From contig CANQVK010000009.1 in the NCBI GenBank assembly GCA_947627275.1, positions 1 through 64,000 of the forward strand: 64,000 nucleotides of DNA, in the 5' to 3' direction. This DNA comes from an uncultured Ruminococcus sp. Lineage in GTDB: Bacteria; Bacillota; Clostridia; Oscillospirales; Ruminococcaceae. The position numbers and the translations under genes were made by a program. The notes under the pieces are model-generated. The model was not told the DNA's origin, made no database searches, and saw only the letters and a list, made by a program, of their open reading frames with translations. Shown here piece after piece: positions 15,287-25,100 of the stretch (the stretch's first letter is position 1; each line of letters starts with the position of its first letter).

Positions 15287-17515
15287 TTAAGCGGGAGAAA
15301 TCGGGGCAGTATGAATATCACGGTATTCCGTGGGAGAGACTTTCTCGGCGGCTTTGAACTGACGGACAAAGTAATTATATGAGGAATATCCGCACTCCTG
15401 AGCAATATCCGTAACAGTCATATCCGAGTGAATAAGCAACTCCTTTGACTTTGCAAGCCGAAAGCTTATCATTTCTTCGATTATGCTTTTGCCGAAATAG
15501 AGCTTATACATTTTCTGAAGATAACTTTTGCTGAGGTAAAGCTCCGAGGCAATATCGTTAATGTTCCACGGCAGCTCGGGATTTTTCATAAGCCGTCCAC
15601 GAAGCAGACAAAGCTTGTCATACTGAGGATTCTCGGAGCTTTCCGAGACCGTGTAGCTGTATACCCGATGAACCGCCGCCTTATGAAGCGACGTTCCCGG
15701 AGACGGCTCGGGCGTAAGACGCTGGCTGTCAACGCCTACGTTAAAATTGATATTGCAGTTTTCTTCGGCGGAAAATCGTGATTTACGCACTTCCTCCGAA
15801 AGCTGTTTGAATATTTCCTCGCTGCGGTTTCGGTAAGGCGTTATGACTGCAAACGAGTAAACAGACCATAGACCGTAAATTTCCTTTGGCTTAACGCAAC
15901 TGCCGATAAGCCGCGCAAATACGGCGGTTATTCTGCTGCACTTATCGTCGTCCCCCTGATAGTAAGCGTCGTTCAGTCCCGAAAGCTGAATACGTATGAA
16001 GTCGGCGGTATCGCTGCGGTTACGGAAGTCCTCCAGATGCTCGGCAAAGGCTTTTTTAACGCCCGACCTGTTGAGCAGTCCCGTAATATCGTCATAAAGC
16101 ATAGCGCGGCTGGCGTTTGTGACTGTGCTGTCAAGGATAGACTTTATACGAACCTGTTCAAGGGCAACGTTTATATATTTTATCCAGTAGAGATAGATCT
16201 CGCTGAAGCTTATGGGTTCTTTCCCGAAAGTTACGGCGGAATAGCCAAAGAAATTATCGTTGAAATTCAACGGCGTTATAAAATACGCTATGGGATATGG
16301 TCTTTCCTCGCCGAATACAGGCAGAATATCCGCAGAGCTGAAACCGGTACAGCCGTCATAATCTCTCCTTACGGATGATTTTGACAGTATTACCTTCATT
16401 TCATCGCCTATATCGAACGTCAGCTTATCAGTATATTTTCCGCTGCGGCATTCGATATACTTTCGGGTCAAACAGATATTCAGACGCTTCATTTTGTATA
16501 TATAGTAGGTATAGTTGTCAAGGCGGTCTGCAAATTCCTCGGGATTCGAGGTATTTGTAATATCAAAAAGCATGTCCCTGTGCAGAATATCGTACTCATA
16601 CTTTTGTGTGACCTTGTCGGCTCTCGAGATCCCTTTATACGGAATATCGCAGCAGCCGCAGCTTTTTCCGGGGCAGAAATTTCCGTTCTCGTTATGTACC
16701 TTTCGGCATATCCTGCCGGTTATCATGCGGTATATCCGTCTGAACGCCTCTGCTCCAAGCTGAAAATTCGGGCGGCGGTAGCTTGTTATTTTCGGCTCGT
16801 TCTGCTGTCCTTCTGCGGAAGCGTCATAGCCTGTAATGGCAATATCCTCGGGGACGCGTATTCCGCCCTTTATGAGCGCTTCTGCAAGGGCAATTGCTGA
16901 ACAGTCGTTTCCGCAGACAACAGCTTCGGGACGGCTAAGTTCGCCGCTTAATATCTTTTCCGCAAGCTCCACAGCGGCGTCTTTCCAGAAATCGCCGTAA
17001 ATGCAGGAGTTTTTGTCGTAATAAAGACCGTGTTTTTTCATTGAGATCTTAAAGCCCTTAAGACGTTCTTCCGAAATGTACATATTTTTCGGACCTGTAA
17101 GACAGTATATCTTATTTAGCCCGTGAACGCTGATAAGGTGATCGGTGATCTGTTCAAAAGCCGAACAGTCGTCGGTAGCAGTTGACTCAAAAAGGCTGTG
17201 CTCCTCGCTGTCAAGAAGCATAACAGGCTTTCCCGAGCTGATAAGCAGTCTGTCTATCATGGACTTTACGCTTTCATCATAAAAAATATTTCGGTCGTAG
17301 AGAAATCCGTCAAATCGGTCGGATAAAATCAGCTTGAAGATCTCTTTTTCCGTCTGCTTATGCGGATTCTGCATGAAAAAATTTTGAAACGGGGCAAGTA
17401 TCGCCGTATCGCAGTCGGTTTTATATGCCTGGGAAATAATTCCCTTAACTATTTCAGCCTGAAAATCCACTTGACATTCCGTAATAATGACACCTATTAA
17501 AAGACGTTTTTTCAA
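15287..17515 (-). CDS. LacI-type sensor / degenerate GGDEF / AraC regulator
   Basis: Three-part transcription factor of 742 residues. The N-terminal ~280 residues are a LacI/GalR-type periplasmic-binding-like sugar-sensing domain (KKRLLIGVIITE, GFKISMKKHGLYY, PEAVVCGNDCSAIALAEAL, DIAITGYDAS). The middle contains a GGDEF-like domain (YDDITGLLNRSGVKKAF), but GGDEF itself is replaced by GLWSVYSF, so no diguanylate cyclase activity is expected. The C-terminal ~100 residues are an AraC HTH (INDIASELYLSKSYLQKMYK and VTDIAQECGYSSYNYFVRQF). I choose the TTG at 17515 after AGGTGAG; upstream in-frame starts lack a ribosome-binding site. It is convergent with glgB and divergent from the rhamnogalacturonan lyase gene, which it may control in response to a sugar. 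Confidence 0.8.
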   Translation of the reverse strand: MKKRLLIGVIITECQVDFQAEIVKGIISQAYKTDCDTAILAPFQNFFMQNPHKQTEKEIFKLILSDRFDGFLYDRNIFYDESVKSMIDRLLISSGKPVMLLDSEEHSLFESTATDDCSAFEQITDHLISVHGLNKIYCLTGPKNMYISEERLKGFKISMKKHGLYYDKNSCIYGDFWKDAAVELAEKILSGELSRPEAVVCGNDCSAIALAEALIKGGIRVPEDIAITGYDASAEGQQNEPKITSYRRPNFQLGAEAFRRIYRMITGRICRKVHNENGNFCPGKSCGCCDIPYKGISRADKVTQKYEYDILHRDMLFDITNTSNPEEFADRLDNYTYYIYKMKRLNICLTRKYIECRSGKYTDKLTFDIGDEMKVILSKSSVRRDYDGCTGFSSADILPVFGEERPYPIAYFITPLNFNDNFFGYSAVTFGKEPISFSEIYLYWIKYINVALEQVRIKSILDSTVTNASRAMLYDDITGLLNRSGVKKAFAEHLEDFRNRSDTADFIRIQLSGLNDAYYQGDDDKCSRITAVFARLIGSCVKPKEIYGLWSVYSFAVITPYRNRSEEIFKQLSEEVRKSRFSAEENCNINFNVGVDSQRLTPEPSPGTSLHKAAVHRVYSYTVSESSENPQYDKLCLLRGRLMKNPELPWNINDIASELYLSKSYLQKMYKLYFGKSIIEEMISFRLAKSKELLIHSDMTVTDIAQECGYSSYNYFVRQFKAAEKVSPTEYRDIHTAPISPA

Positions 17516-17751
17516 ATTCTCACCTGCTTTAAGTTTAAGGCTTTGAAACCTATTCAAAGACATATGGCAACCGCTGATCAAATACCGCTTTCAGCTTGGC
17601 ACGCCATCTGCTTGCATATTTAATCAGTGTTTCCTTAAAACTCGTTTAAATCTATAGACTATTATATCATATTCTATCAAAAATTGCAACACAAAAATGC
17701 ACAGCTTGCATAAAATATAAAATAATCTTCTTATTTGGATATTATAATTCA

Positions 17752-17780
17752 TTGTAAATCCGTTTCCAATTGTGTATAAT
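17752..17780 (+). promoter_or_regulatory. Promoter of the PL11 lyase gene
   Basis: TTGTAA (17752-17757), 17 bases, TATAAT (17775-17780). The same TTGTAA-N17-TATAAT form precedes the other dockerin gene (GH26, 52450-52478). Confidence 0.7.
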
Positions 17781-17841
17781 ATTATTATAAATAAAATGTT
17801 AATCATTTAGAAAAATAAAATTTGTGGAGGGATAATAAGTT

Positions 17842-20800
17842 ATGGAATTAAATTTAAAAAAACTGACCTCTGCCGCAGCCGCCCTGACTGTCGCACTGAC
17901 CTCTCTTGCAGTCGCTCCGTCGGCAGATAAGGTTTCAACGGCGAACGCAGCGTCAAACGTTATGCTTGAATACCTCAACAGAGGTATCTCCGCTGTGAAC
18001 ACCGGCAGCGGAATGCTCGTAAGCTGGCGTTTCAACGCAAACGATCCCGACGACGCTGTTTTCAAGCTCTATCGGGACAATACTCTCATTTATACAAGCG
18101 ATAAAGGAAAAGCCACGTCTTACCTCGATAAAGAGGGAAAAAGTTCCTCCAAATACAAGGTGGAAACTCTCTCGGGCGGCAAGCTCCTCTCGTCGGACGA
18201 GTGCAGTCTTATATCTGATAAATCTTATTTCAATATCCCTCTTGACATTCCAAAAGGCGGCAGCGACTACACCTACAGCGCAGGAGATTGTTCCGTAGGC
18301 GACGTTGACGGAGACGGACAGTATGAGATATTCGTTAAATGGGACCCTTCCAACGCTAAGGATAACTCGCAGTCAGGCTACACAGGCAACGTATACATAG
18401 ACTGCTACACTCTTGAGGGTAAAAAGCTCTGGCGAATAGACCTCGGAAAGAATATTCGCGCCGGCGCACATTACACACAGTTTCTCGTTGCAGACTTCGA
18501 TCTTGACGGCAAGGCGGAAATGACCTGCAAAACTGCCGACGGAACAGTTGACGGCGTTGGAAAGGTCATAGGTGACGCTTCTAAGGATTACCGCAACGGC
18601 GGCGGCTATATCCTTCAAGGTCCGGAATTTTACACTCTCTTTGACGGAGCTACGGGAGCAGCCCTCGATACCGTTGATTACGAATATCCCAGAGGCGAAG
18701 TCTCGAAAAAAACATGGGGCGACAATTACGGCAACCGTGTAGACAGATTCCTCGGAGCAGTCTGCTACCTTGACGGCGTTCATCCAAGCGCAGTTTCGGT
18801 GCGAGGTTATTATACAAGAATGACAGCGGTCGCATACGACGTTGTGGATAAGAAGCTCGTAAAACGCTGGGGCTATGACTCGGGTTGGTCGCGTACCGGA
18901 ACGTCCGGCTATGGAAACGGAAACCATAACTGTATGCCTGCCGATGTGGACGGAGACGGCAAGCAGGAGCTTTTCCTCGGAGCGTCATGCCTTGATGACA
19001 ACGGAAAGATGCTATGGGCAAATAACAGAGGTCACGGCGATGCGATGCACTTAAGCGACTTTCTCCCCGATCGTCCGGGACTCGAGGCGTGGGTATGCCA
19101 CGAAGACGCTCCTTCATATGGCGTTTCGCTTCTTGACGCGAAAACAGGCAAGGAAATTTTCCACTATGACCACACTAAAGACACTGGACGCTGTGCCGCC
19201 GGAAATATCTACGCCGGTAACCCCGGAGCAGAATTCTGGGGAGCGCAGTCGGGTAACGTATATGACGGCAGCGGAAAGTCTACAGGCGTTGCCCGTCCCT
19301 CGATGAACTTCCTCATCTACTGGGACGGAGACCTTGAACGTGAGCTTCTCGACGGTACAACGATCTCAAAGATCAATGCACAGAAAAAAATAGAAAATAT
19401 ATTCAGCGCAGACGGTTGTTCCTCCAATAACAGTACAAAATCTACTCCCTGCCTTTCAGCCGATATTTTCGGCGACTGGCGTGAAGAAGTTATCTTCAGG
19501 ACAAACGACAGCAAATATCTGCGTGTATACTGCACGCCATATACGACAGAGCACCGCATTACGACGTTTATGCACGACGCTCACTACCGTATGCAGGTAT
19601 CGGCTCAGAATACCTCTTACAATCAGCCCCCTCACACAAGCTTCTTCCTCGGCACAGGCTACGATCTCCCCGCAAGACCTACAGATACGGTCAATACGTC
19701 GGGCGCGGTCGTTACTCCCTCAAAGCCCGGAGCTGAAATAAACACAGAACACATTTATAAAATAAAAAATAAGAAAAGCGGACTTTACCTCGAAGTCGCC
19801 GACTCAAAGGCGGAGAACGGCGCAAACGTTCAGCAGGGTACTGACGGAGCTTTGGGCTGGAGATTTGAACAGTCCTCAGAACCCGGATATTATTACATCT
19901 ATTCCGAATTAGGCGACGGAAAGACGTTCCTGCTCGATATCGACTACGGCAAGACAGAAAACGGCACGAACATCGGTATATGGGGAAATACAAACAGCGA
20001 CGCTCAGCTTTTCAAAATGGTTGACAACGGCGACGGCACATACGCTGTATGCACTAAGGTCACAAACGATTCAAGCGGTCTCGGCGTTCAGGCGGCATCT
20101 GCCGAAAGCGGCGCTAACGTTATCGAATGGGAATGCAATGACAGCGACGACCAGAAGTGGATCCTCGAGATCAAGATAGACGCTCTCAGCAGTTCCCTTA
20201 TTGAAAACCTTTCCGTTAAGGATACCGACAATTATCAGGATTGGAAAATCGTTGAAAATGCGGATATAGGCAGCGCTATTTTCGGAGACAGAGATTTCAC
20301 TTTTACTCAGTTCCCCGAGAAGCTTAAAGGCGCGGAAATGATTCAGACAGCCTGTGATTCCAAAAACTCCATGAACGACCTCGCAGAGTTTACAGCGGCT
20401 AAGGACGTTAAAGTGTATATCGCTCTCGATACCCGTGTCGAGTCCTCTATGGGAACTGTTCCCGAGTGGATGAACGGCTGGGAAAAGACAGGCGATCAGG
20501 CGGCAAGCAGCAACGACGTTACCTTTGATATTTACGAGAGATCTTTCAAGGCAGGCGAAACTGTTACATTAGGCACTAACAGTACCTCTCAGTACGCAGT
20601 AAACTATACCGTATTCGTCAAGGAGGACATTGCCGAACCTGTAGTTACAACAACTCCTCCTGCAACAGAACCGGAAACAACTGTTCCCACCACTCCTGTC
20701 GAAGAAGGTCTTATCGGAGACGCAAACTGTGACGGAAAAGTAACTATAGCCGATTCCACCGCAATTTTACAGGCTCTCGGAAATCCCGACAAATACGGTC

Positions 20801-20934
20801 TTTCTCCGCAGGGAATGTTAAACGCGGACGTTTACAACAGAGGCGACGGAATCACTACTTCGGATTCTTTAGCCATACAGAAATTAGACGCCAAACTGAT
20901 TACAGAACTTCCTGAATCCGTTATGCAGAAGTAA
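17842..20934 (+). CDS. Dockerin-bearing rhamnogalacturonan lyase (PL11)
   Basis: Secreted pectinase of 1,030 residues that cleaves the rhamnogalacturonan I backbone by beta-elimination. A signal peptide (residues 1-37, alanine-rich) precedes a small fibronectin-like domain and an eight-bladed propeller typical of PL11 (to about residue 620). The propeller has repeated Ca-binding blade loops such as DVDGDGQYEIF, DFDLDGKAEM and DVDGDGKQELF. Residues 635-775 are a ricin-B/CBM13-like or CBM-type domain (YKIKNKKSGLYLEV, QKWIL), and about 780-925 a further beta-rich domain. A Thr/Pro linker leads to a type-I dockerin (GDANCDGKVTIADSTAIL and a second EF-like loop ending DSLAIQKLDAK). Starts at ATG 17842 after GGAGGG. 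The dockerin implies display on a cohesin scaffold encoded elsewhere. Confidence 0.9.
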   Translation: MELNLKKLTSAAAALTVALTSLAVAPSADKVSTANAASNVMLEYLNRGISAVNTGSGMLVSWRFNANDPDDAVFKLYRDNTLIYTSDKGKATSYLDKEGKSSSKYKVETLSGGKLLSSDECSLISDKSYFNIPLDIPKGGSDYTYSAGDCSVGDVDGDGQYEIFVKWDPSNAKDNSQSGYTGNVYIDCYTLEGKKLWRIDLGKNIRAGAHYTQFLVADFDLDGKAEMTCKTADGTVDGVGKVIGDASKDYRNGGGYILQGPEFYTLFDGATGAALDTVDYEYPRGEVSKKTWGDNYGNRVDRFLGAVCYLDGVHPSAVSVRGYYTRMTAVAYDVVDKKLVKRWGYDSGWSRTGTSGYGNGNHNCMPADVDGDGKQELFLGASCLDDNGKMLWANNRGHGDAMHLSDFLPDRPGLEAWVCHEDAPSYGVSLLDAKTGKEIFHYDHTKDTGRCAAGNIYAGNPGAEFWGAQSGNVYDGSGKSTGVARPSMNFLIYWDGDLERELLDGTTISKINAQKKIENIFSADGCSSNNSTKSTPCLSADIFGDWREEVIFRTNDSKYLRVYCTPYTTEHRITTFMHDAHYRMQVSAQNTSYNQPPHTSFFLGTGYDLPARPTDTVNTSGAVVTPSKPGAEINTEHIYKIKNKKSGLYLEVADSKAENGANVQQGTDGALGWRFEQSSEPGYYYIYSELGDGKTFLLDIDYGKTENGTNIGIWGNTNSDAQLFKMVDNGDGTYAVCTKVTNDSSGLGVQAASAESGANVIEWECNDSDDQKWILEIKIDALSSSLIENLSVKDTDNYQDWKIVENADIGSAIFGDRDFTFTQFPEKLKGAEMIQTACDSKNSMNDLAEFTAAKDVKVYIALDTRVESSMGTVPEWMNGWEKTGDQAASSNDVTFDIYERSFKAGETVTLGTNSTSQYAVNYTVFVKEDIAEPVVTTTPPATEPETTVPTTPVEEGLIGDANCDGKVTIADSTAILQALGNPDKYGLSPQGMLNADVYNRGDGITTSDSLAIQKLDAKLITELPESVMQK

Positions 20935-20977
20935 TACCATTAACTTAAAGAATTTTTTCTCTACTAAACAGTCTTCT

Positions 20978-21160
20978 AAGGGAACGCCCTCTCTTGCAGG
21001 GCGTTCCCTCTTTCAAAACAGTCCGCAGGACTGTTTTGAAATTCACCCTTTGCGGAGCGCTTAAACGCTATGCAGGGCTTCGCCCCGCACCCCACCAGAG
21101 GCGCTGCCTCTGGACTCCGCCAAAGGGATACCATCCCTTTGGAATCCCAATGTTAGTCTC
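20978..21160 (+). repeat. Multi-hairpin repeat, copy 1
   Basis: About 183 bases with successive hairpins: gggaacgccct/agggcgttccc, aaacagtcc/ggactgttt, a short GC-rich hairpin, agaggc/gcctct, and ccaaaggga/tccctttgg, ending near aatcccaatgttagt. It occurs again at 24887 and 37993 in the same orientation. It lies 43 bases after the PL11 stop, so its first hairpin might also affect transcript ends. Confidence 0.85.
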
Positions 21161-21171
21161 CTTAAATTATA

Positions 21172-21197
21172 AATCCCGTCAAGGTCTTGACGGGATT
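21172..21197. terminator. Bidirectional terminator
   Basis: Perfect 10-bp stem aatcccgtca/tgacgggatt with a six-base loop, between the convergent PL11 and solute-binding genes. The T-rich tail is short on the plus strand (ttttc) and interrupted on the minus strand (TTTATAATTT). Confidence 0.7.
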
Positions 21198-21206
21198 TTC
21201 TGCTAA

Positions 21207-22844
21207 TTAATCATAATTCTGCGCTAAGCGGTAATCTACCGCTTCGGTAAAAGGGTCGTAAAATATATCTTCGTTCTCCCTGTCCGCTATAAGATAAGAA
21301 TTTTTATAGAACACCGGCACAAAGCAATAGCTGTGAATTATAAGCTTCTCCGCTTCGGAATACTTTTCAACAAGACTTTCCGCCGTATCGCAGGAAACAA
21401 GAGCTTCCGCAATGCTCTCCTCGCTTATTGCGCCCTTACACGGCAGAACATTCTCCAGCTCACGGATTATAGAGCTGCCGACTGCAAGCCGACCTTTCAG
21501 CGGATAAAGAGCAATACTGTAATCCCCTGCTTCGATCCGCCTTTGGAACTCCTCTGCCGATACGTCCTCAATGCCTATATACAGCCCCAAGACCTCCTGC
21601 CATTTCTGAGTTACCATGCGAAGCGCCGAGGAATCGGCAGTCTCGGCATTTACAAGTATCTTGACTTGTCCGAAGTTTGCCGATTGAAGCTCTGTTTTAG
21701 CCGCTTCATAGCATTCCTTTGCCTGCTCGCTGCTATAGGTGCAGAACGGCTTGTCGGAAACAAGCTCACGATAGCTTCTGCCGTGAACCGTCAACGCAGG
21801 TGGAATGATACCGGCTGCCGCCTGAAGATCGTCTCCGATGTCCGCGTCAAGGTTATCACGGTCTATCGCAAGGGAAAGCGCTTTCCTGAGATTTATACAC
21901 GAAAAATACTGATCTTCAGGATTGAACACAAAGCCCAGCGTAGTAGCGGGTACGCCCTGTATCAGGTACTTTTCGGGATTATACGGACTGCTGCTCAAAG
22001 AGGTCAGGCATTCAATCTCCTCTTTTTTGAATACCTCGCGGACAGCCTCTTCGTTGTCCTCAATGGTGAAGCTGAGAAACGACGGCATAATATCGTAAGT
22101 CTCGCTCCAGTTCGCATCATTGCGCTTCATATAGAGAATATTATTGCTGCCGTATGGGTCGAAAAACCACTGTCTTACAAAAAAAGCTCCGTTGGACATG
22201 ACCGATCTGTCGTCAAGACCGTAGCGTCCCTTCGTTGAATTAAAAAATTCTTCGTTGCACGGGAACGCCGCAGCAGACGCCATAAGCCGCAGAAATTCGG
22301 CGTTCGGGGCATTGAGTACGATTTGCAGAGTGCTGTCGTTGGGAGCGTAAATGTCCGCAAAATCAGCGGCTTCAAGCCCGTTCATGACCTCGTATGCTCC
22401 CATAATGCAGGCAAAATCATCACGATAGGGCGACTTCATCTGCGGGTCAAGAACACGTCTCAAAGCAAATACATAGTCCTTTGCGGTAACGGGAAAATAT
22501 TCGTCCTCGGTTATAACATCGTCGTTATTCTGATCGTAAAACCAGAAATTATCGTCCTTTAAAGTAAAGGTATACACCATGCCGTCATCCGAGACTTTGA
22601 AGCTTTCGGCGTTGCAGCATACGACGTTTCCAGACTGGTCGATCTGCATAAGACCGCTGTAAAGATTCTTTATAACCGTATTTGACGACGGGTCGCAGGC
22701 AAACTGAGGGTCGAGACTCTGAGGATTGCCATTGAGCGGCACGTCGTACATGTGACCAGAGCCGTCCTCCTTGTCGTTATTTCCGCAGGAGGGCAGCATG
22801 GCGGCACATAATATAAAAATTAAAAGAAATGCTGTTTTTTTCAC
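21207..22844 (-). CDS. Oligopeptide-type solute-binding lipoprotein (SBP family 5)
   Basis: Extracellular substrate-binding lipoprotein of 545 residues from the peptide/nickel ABC-transporter family (OppA-like). The lipobox is AMLPSCGNN, so Cys20 should be lipidated. The body shows the family 5 layout: NPQSLDPQFACDPSSNTVIKN near the N-terminus, YTFTLKDDNFWF, and a domain around CINLRKALSLAIDRDNL. No permease or ATPase genes are adjacent, so it must use a transporter encoded elsewhere or act on its own. It follows the VanY-like gene by 16 bases, suggesting one transcript and perhaps a role in uptake of cell-wall peptides. Confidence 0.82.
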   Translation of the reverse strand: MKKTAFLLIFILCAAMLPSCGNNDKEDGSGHMYDVPLNGNPQSLDPQFACDPSSNTVIKNLYSGLMQIDQSGNVVCCNAESFKVSDDGMVYTFTLKDDNFWFYDQNNDDVITEDEYFPVTAKDYVFALRRVLDPQMKSPYRDDFACIMGAYEVMNGLEAADFADIYAPNDSTLQIVLNAPNAEFLRLMASAAAFPCNEEFFNSTKGRYGLDDRSVMSNGAFFVRQWFFDPYGSNNILYMKRNDANWSETYDIMPSFLSFTIEDNEEAVREVFKKEEIECLTSLSSSPYNPEKYLIQGVPATTLGFVFNPEDQYFSCINLRKALSLAIDRDNLDADIGDDLQAAAGIIPPALTVHGRSYRELVSDKPFCTYSSEQAKECYEAAKTELQSANFGQVKILVNAETADSSALRMVTQKWQEVLGLYIGIEDVSAEEFQRRIEAGDYSIALYPLKGRLAVGSSIIRELENVLPCKGAISEESIAEALVSCDTAESLVEKYSEAEKLIIHSYCFVPVFYKNSYLIADRENEDIFYDPFTEAVDYRLAQNYD

Positions 22845-22860
22845 TTTTTTCTCCCATGCG

Positions 22861-23883
22861 TCAGTTGAGAGTTACGGTAACGATAAATCCGCCTGCGTTG
22901 CAGCCCGATACGGTATACTCCTTATCGTTCGGAACAGGTACGGCTGTTTTCCCTTCAGCCTCGACAGGAACATAGTAAACATTATAGGTATGACCGTCCG
23001 CAGAGATCTCAAGAGGTTTTTCATTAGTATGTCCCTTGACTTCCGTAATATACTCCTCAAGACATAGCTGATGAGAATTGATGTACGAAGCATGGGGAAC
23101 TCCTACATATCGGTATGTATAGGTTCTTGGATTTTCGCCCGTAGCCGTCTCCTTGCCCTCGGGATAGCGGAGAATGAAGCCGTATTTTCCTGAATTTTCC
23201 TTGAACCAATCGTCTGCTTCAAAGTATGAATATCCCGTACCGCTCTGACTGTCGTAGCGGAACATATCAAAGGTTCGTCCCGTATGGTAATCTGTGTGTC
23301 CGGCGTCAAACGTCTTGGATTTGCCGTTTCTGTGGCGTTCCTCCTGTTCTTCAAAGGTACGGTAGCCGTCCTGAATGAAAATATCGGTAGTTTCCGAATC
23401 CAGAGAAGCGGCGTAAGCCTCCATAAGAGCGTTAAGCTGAGTTATAACGTTCTTATCGAGCTTTGTAACGTAGTCTCCCGCCTGATAGAAGTCGTTCCTG
23501 TTGCCCACGATAGTAACGGGGTCAATATCGCCCTCGGGGAAAGTATACTCGTATTCGCCGTTCACAAGTACAAGGCTGCCCATTTGCGACGCTGTCTTAT
23601 CGTACTCGACTGACGACGACGAGGGAACGGAGGCTTCCTCCGTGGTAGTTTCTGTGCTTTCAGCAGTGACCTGCGGTTCTGTGGAAATCTCCGATCCCGT
23701 CGGTTCGGTAACTGCCGCCGACGGAACGTCCGATGAAATTTCCGTATCGTCCTTACCCGAAAACTTTTTAACGCATGAGCTTACAATGACAGCAATACTT
23801 ATTATAAGCAAAACAAGCACTACTAATCTGTCGTATCTTACGCGATATTTTTTTCTGCCTCTTCTTTTGTCTCCCTTTGTCAT
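22861..23883 (-). CDS. VanY-like D,D-carboxypeptidase (M15), membrane-anchored
   Basis: Extracytoplasmic zinc peptidase of 340 residues that would trim D-Ala from peptidoglycan stem peptides. A basic N-terminus and one membrane helix (VVLVLLIISIAVIVSSCVKK, residues 26-45) are followed by a Thr/Glu-rich stalk and an M15B domain. DGYRTFEEQ, HTDYHTGRTFDM (metal-binding His and Asp) and WFKENSGKYGFILRYPEGKE are present, with RYVGVPHASYIN as the second metal-site region. The Cys after the helix could also be a lipobox variant. Promoter at 23948-23976; ribosome-binding site AAGGAG. Probably cotranscribed with the binding protein downstream. Confidence 0.8.
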   Translation of the reverse strand: MTKGDKRRGRKKYRVRYDRLVVLVLLIISIAVIVSSCVKKFSGKDDTEISSDVPSAAVTEPTGSEISTEPQVTAESTETTTEEASVPSSSSVEYDKTASQMGSLVLVNGEYEYTFPEGDIDPVTIVGNRNDFYQAGDYVTKLDKNVITQLNALMEAYAASLDSETTDIFIQDGYRTFEEQEERHRNGKSKTFDAGHTDYHTGRTFDMFRYDSQSGTGYSYFEADDWFKENSGKYGFILRYPEGKETATGENPRTYTYRYVGVPHASYINSHQLCLEEYITEVKGHTNEKPLEISADGHTYNVYYVPVEAEGKTAVPVPNDKEYTVSGCNAGGFIVTVTLN

Positions 23884-23947
23884 AACTTTTCTCCTTAGTC
23901 TTGTTTCTTTTTATTTCTGTTTTTCTATGGGATATTACCCAATTAAA

Positions 23948-23976
23948 ATTATAGCATAAATATTACTTTATGTAAA
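23948..23976 (-). promoter_or_regulatory. Promoter of the VanY-like/binding-protein pair
   Basis: Minus strand TTTACA (23976-23971), 17 bases, TATAAT (23953-23948), 65 bases upstream of the VanY-like start. Confidence 0.65.
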
Positions 23977-24003
23977 GGGCTTTTGAAAATTTCACAAAAG
24001 AAA

Positions 24004-24027
24004 CAAAAAACAGGGCAATAAGCCCTG
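24004..24027 (-). terminator. Terminator of the AraC-type gene
   Basis: Stem acagggc/gccctgt with a five-base loop (24010-24027), followed on the minus strand by TTTTTTGTTT. It lies about 55 bases beyond the regulator's stop. Confidence 0.8.
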
Positions 24028-24081
24028 TCTCAGTTTATATATGAGTAAACTTGTTCTGATTTCAAGTAGGATTACTATATG

Positions 24082-24852
24082 TTATCTTCTTCTGTATTCG
24101 CTTGGCGTACAGCCCATATGCTGACGGAACTGTCTCATAAAATACGATTCGCTTTCATAGCCGCATTTTTCAGCGATCACGTTCACTGTAAGCTCCGTTT
24201 CAAGCAGCAGCCCGCAGGCATAGGACAAGCGGCTTTTTATAGCGTCCTGCCGAAAAGTCACGCCGAACGCCGCCATATATATCCTGTGAAAATACGTTCT
24301 GCTCACAGCCAACCGCCTGCACAGCTTATCCACGGACATATTTTCAACGGGATTGTCGTACATTTCACGCCGTATCTCTTTGAGCTGAGGATACCTTGGC
24401 ACATCCTTCTCAGCCATTTCAATGCCGCATACCGCCTCCTCCAGAGATATGAGGATTATACGCAAATAAAGCTCGCAAAGCTCCGCCCTGCGCCTGCCGG
24501 CAGTCTGACAGTGCATATCGAGATTTCTTATGGCTTCTGCAATGCTGTAATCGTCGTATATCTCCACAGGAGTATTGAGCGGTATTTCAAGCCCTTCAAT
24601 ATACTCCCTACCGGCTGACGACAGACGGAACTCCACAAGGTCATATTTCAGCCCTCTGCTGACCGTCCCGCGGAAGCGTCTGCTTACGCCGCCCTCGTAA
24701 AGTATAGCCGCCCCCTTTGCAAACGCCCTGTCCACGCCGCCTATTGTAAATATTACGGGACTTCTGAACAAATAAAAGCTATGCTCCTGAACGGCATCTC
24801 CCTTTATCTCTGCGGAACGGTTCTCGGCAGTCCTGATCTTCGTGATTTTCAT
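24082..24852 (-). CDS. AraC-family transcriptional regulator
   Basis: A 256-residue regulator. Residues 1-120 form a cupin-like effector or dimer domain (FYLFRSPVIFTIGG, AAILYEGG). The C-terminal ~100 residues hold the two AraC helix-turn-helix motifs (MSVDKLCRRLAVSRTYFHRI and LTVNVIAEKCGYESESYFMR), ending TPSEYRRR. The ATG follows AGGAGG. The typical size and layout suggest control of carbohydrate genes, but the neighbours (VanY-like pair, transketolase) do not identify the effector. It is monocistronic, bounded by a terminator and by repeat copy 2. Confidence 0.85.
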   Translation of the reverse strand: MKITKIRTAENRSAEIKGDAVQEHSFYLFRSPVIFTIGGVDRAFAKGAAILYEGGVSRRFRGTVSRGLKYDLVEFRLSSAGREYIEGLEIPLNTPVEIYDDYSIAEAIRNLDMHCQTAGRRRAELCELYLRIILISLEEAVCGIEMAEKDVPRYPQLKEIRREMYDNPVENMSVDKLCRRLAVSRTYFHRIYMAAFGVTFRQDAIKSRLSYACGLLLETELTVNVIAEKCGYESESYFMRQFRQHMGCTPSEYRRR

Positions 24853-24886
24853 GAGCGCTGTCCTCCTGATTAAGATTACAACAAAT

Positions 24887-25070
24887 AAGGGAACGCCCTC
24901 TCTTGCAGGGCGTTCCCTCTTTCCAAACAGTCATGCTGACTGTTTGGAAATTCACCCTTTGCGGAGCGCTTAACGCTTTTGTGGGACTCTGTCCCACACC
25001 CTGCCAAAGGCGCTGCCTCTGGACTCCGCCAAAGGGACACAGTCCCTTTGGAATCCCGATGTTAGTCCGC
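24887..25070 (+). repeat. Multi-hairpin repeat, copy 2
   Basis: Same order of hairpins as copy 1. The second stem is ccaaacagtca/tgactgtttgg and the last is ccaaagggac/gtccctttgg, so base changes on one arm are matched on the other. It fills most of the spacer between the AraC gene and the end of the transketolase operon. Confidence 0.85.
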
Positions 25071-25100
25071 TTTAGCTGTTTTAAACTTTAAGGGGAAAAA

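Noticed and set aside
20994..21206. Open frame inside multi-hairpin repeat copy 1
   Set aside because: The same type of frame occurs in copy 2 and copy 3 with different lengths and no ribosome-binding site; the DNA is a structured repeat.
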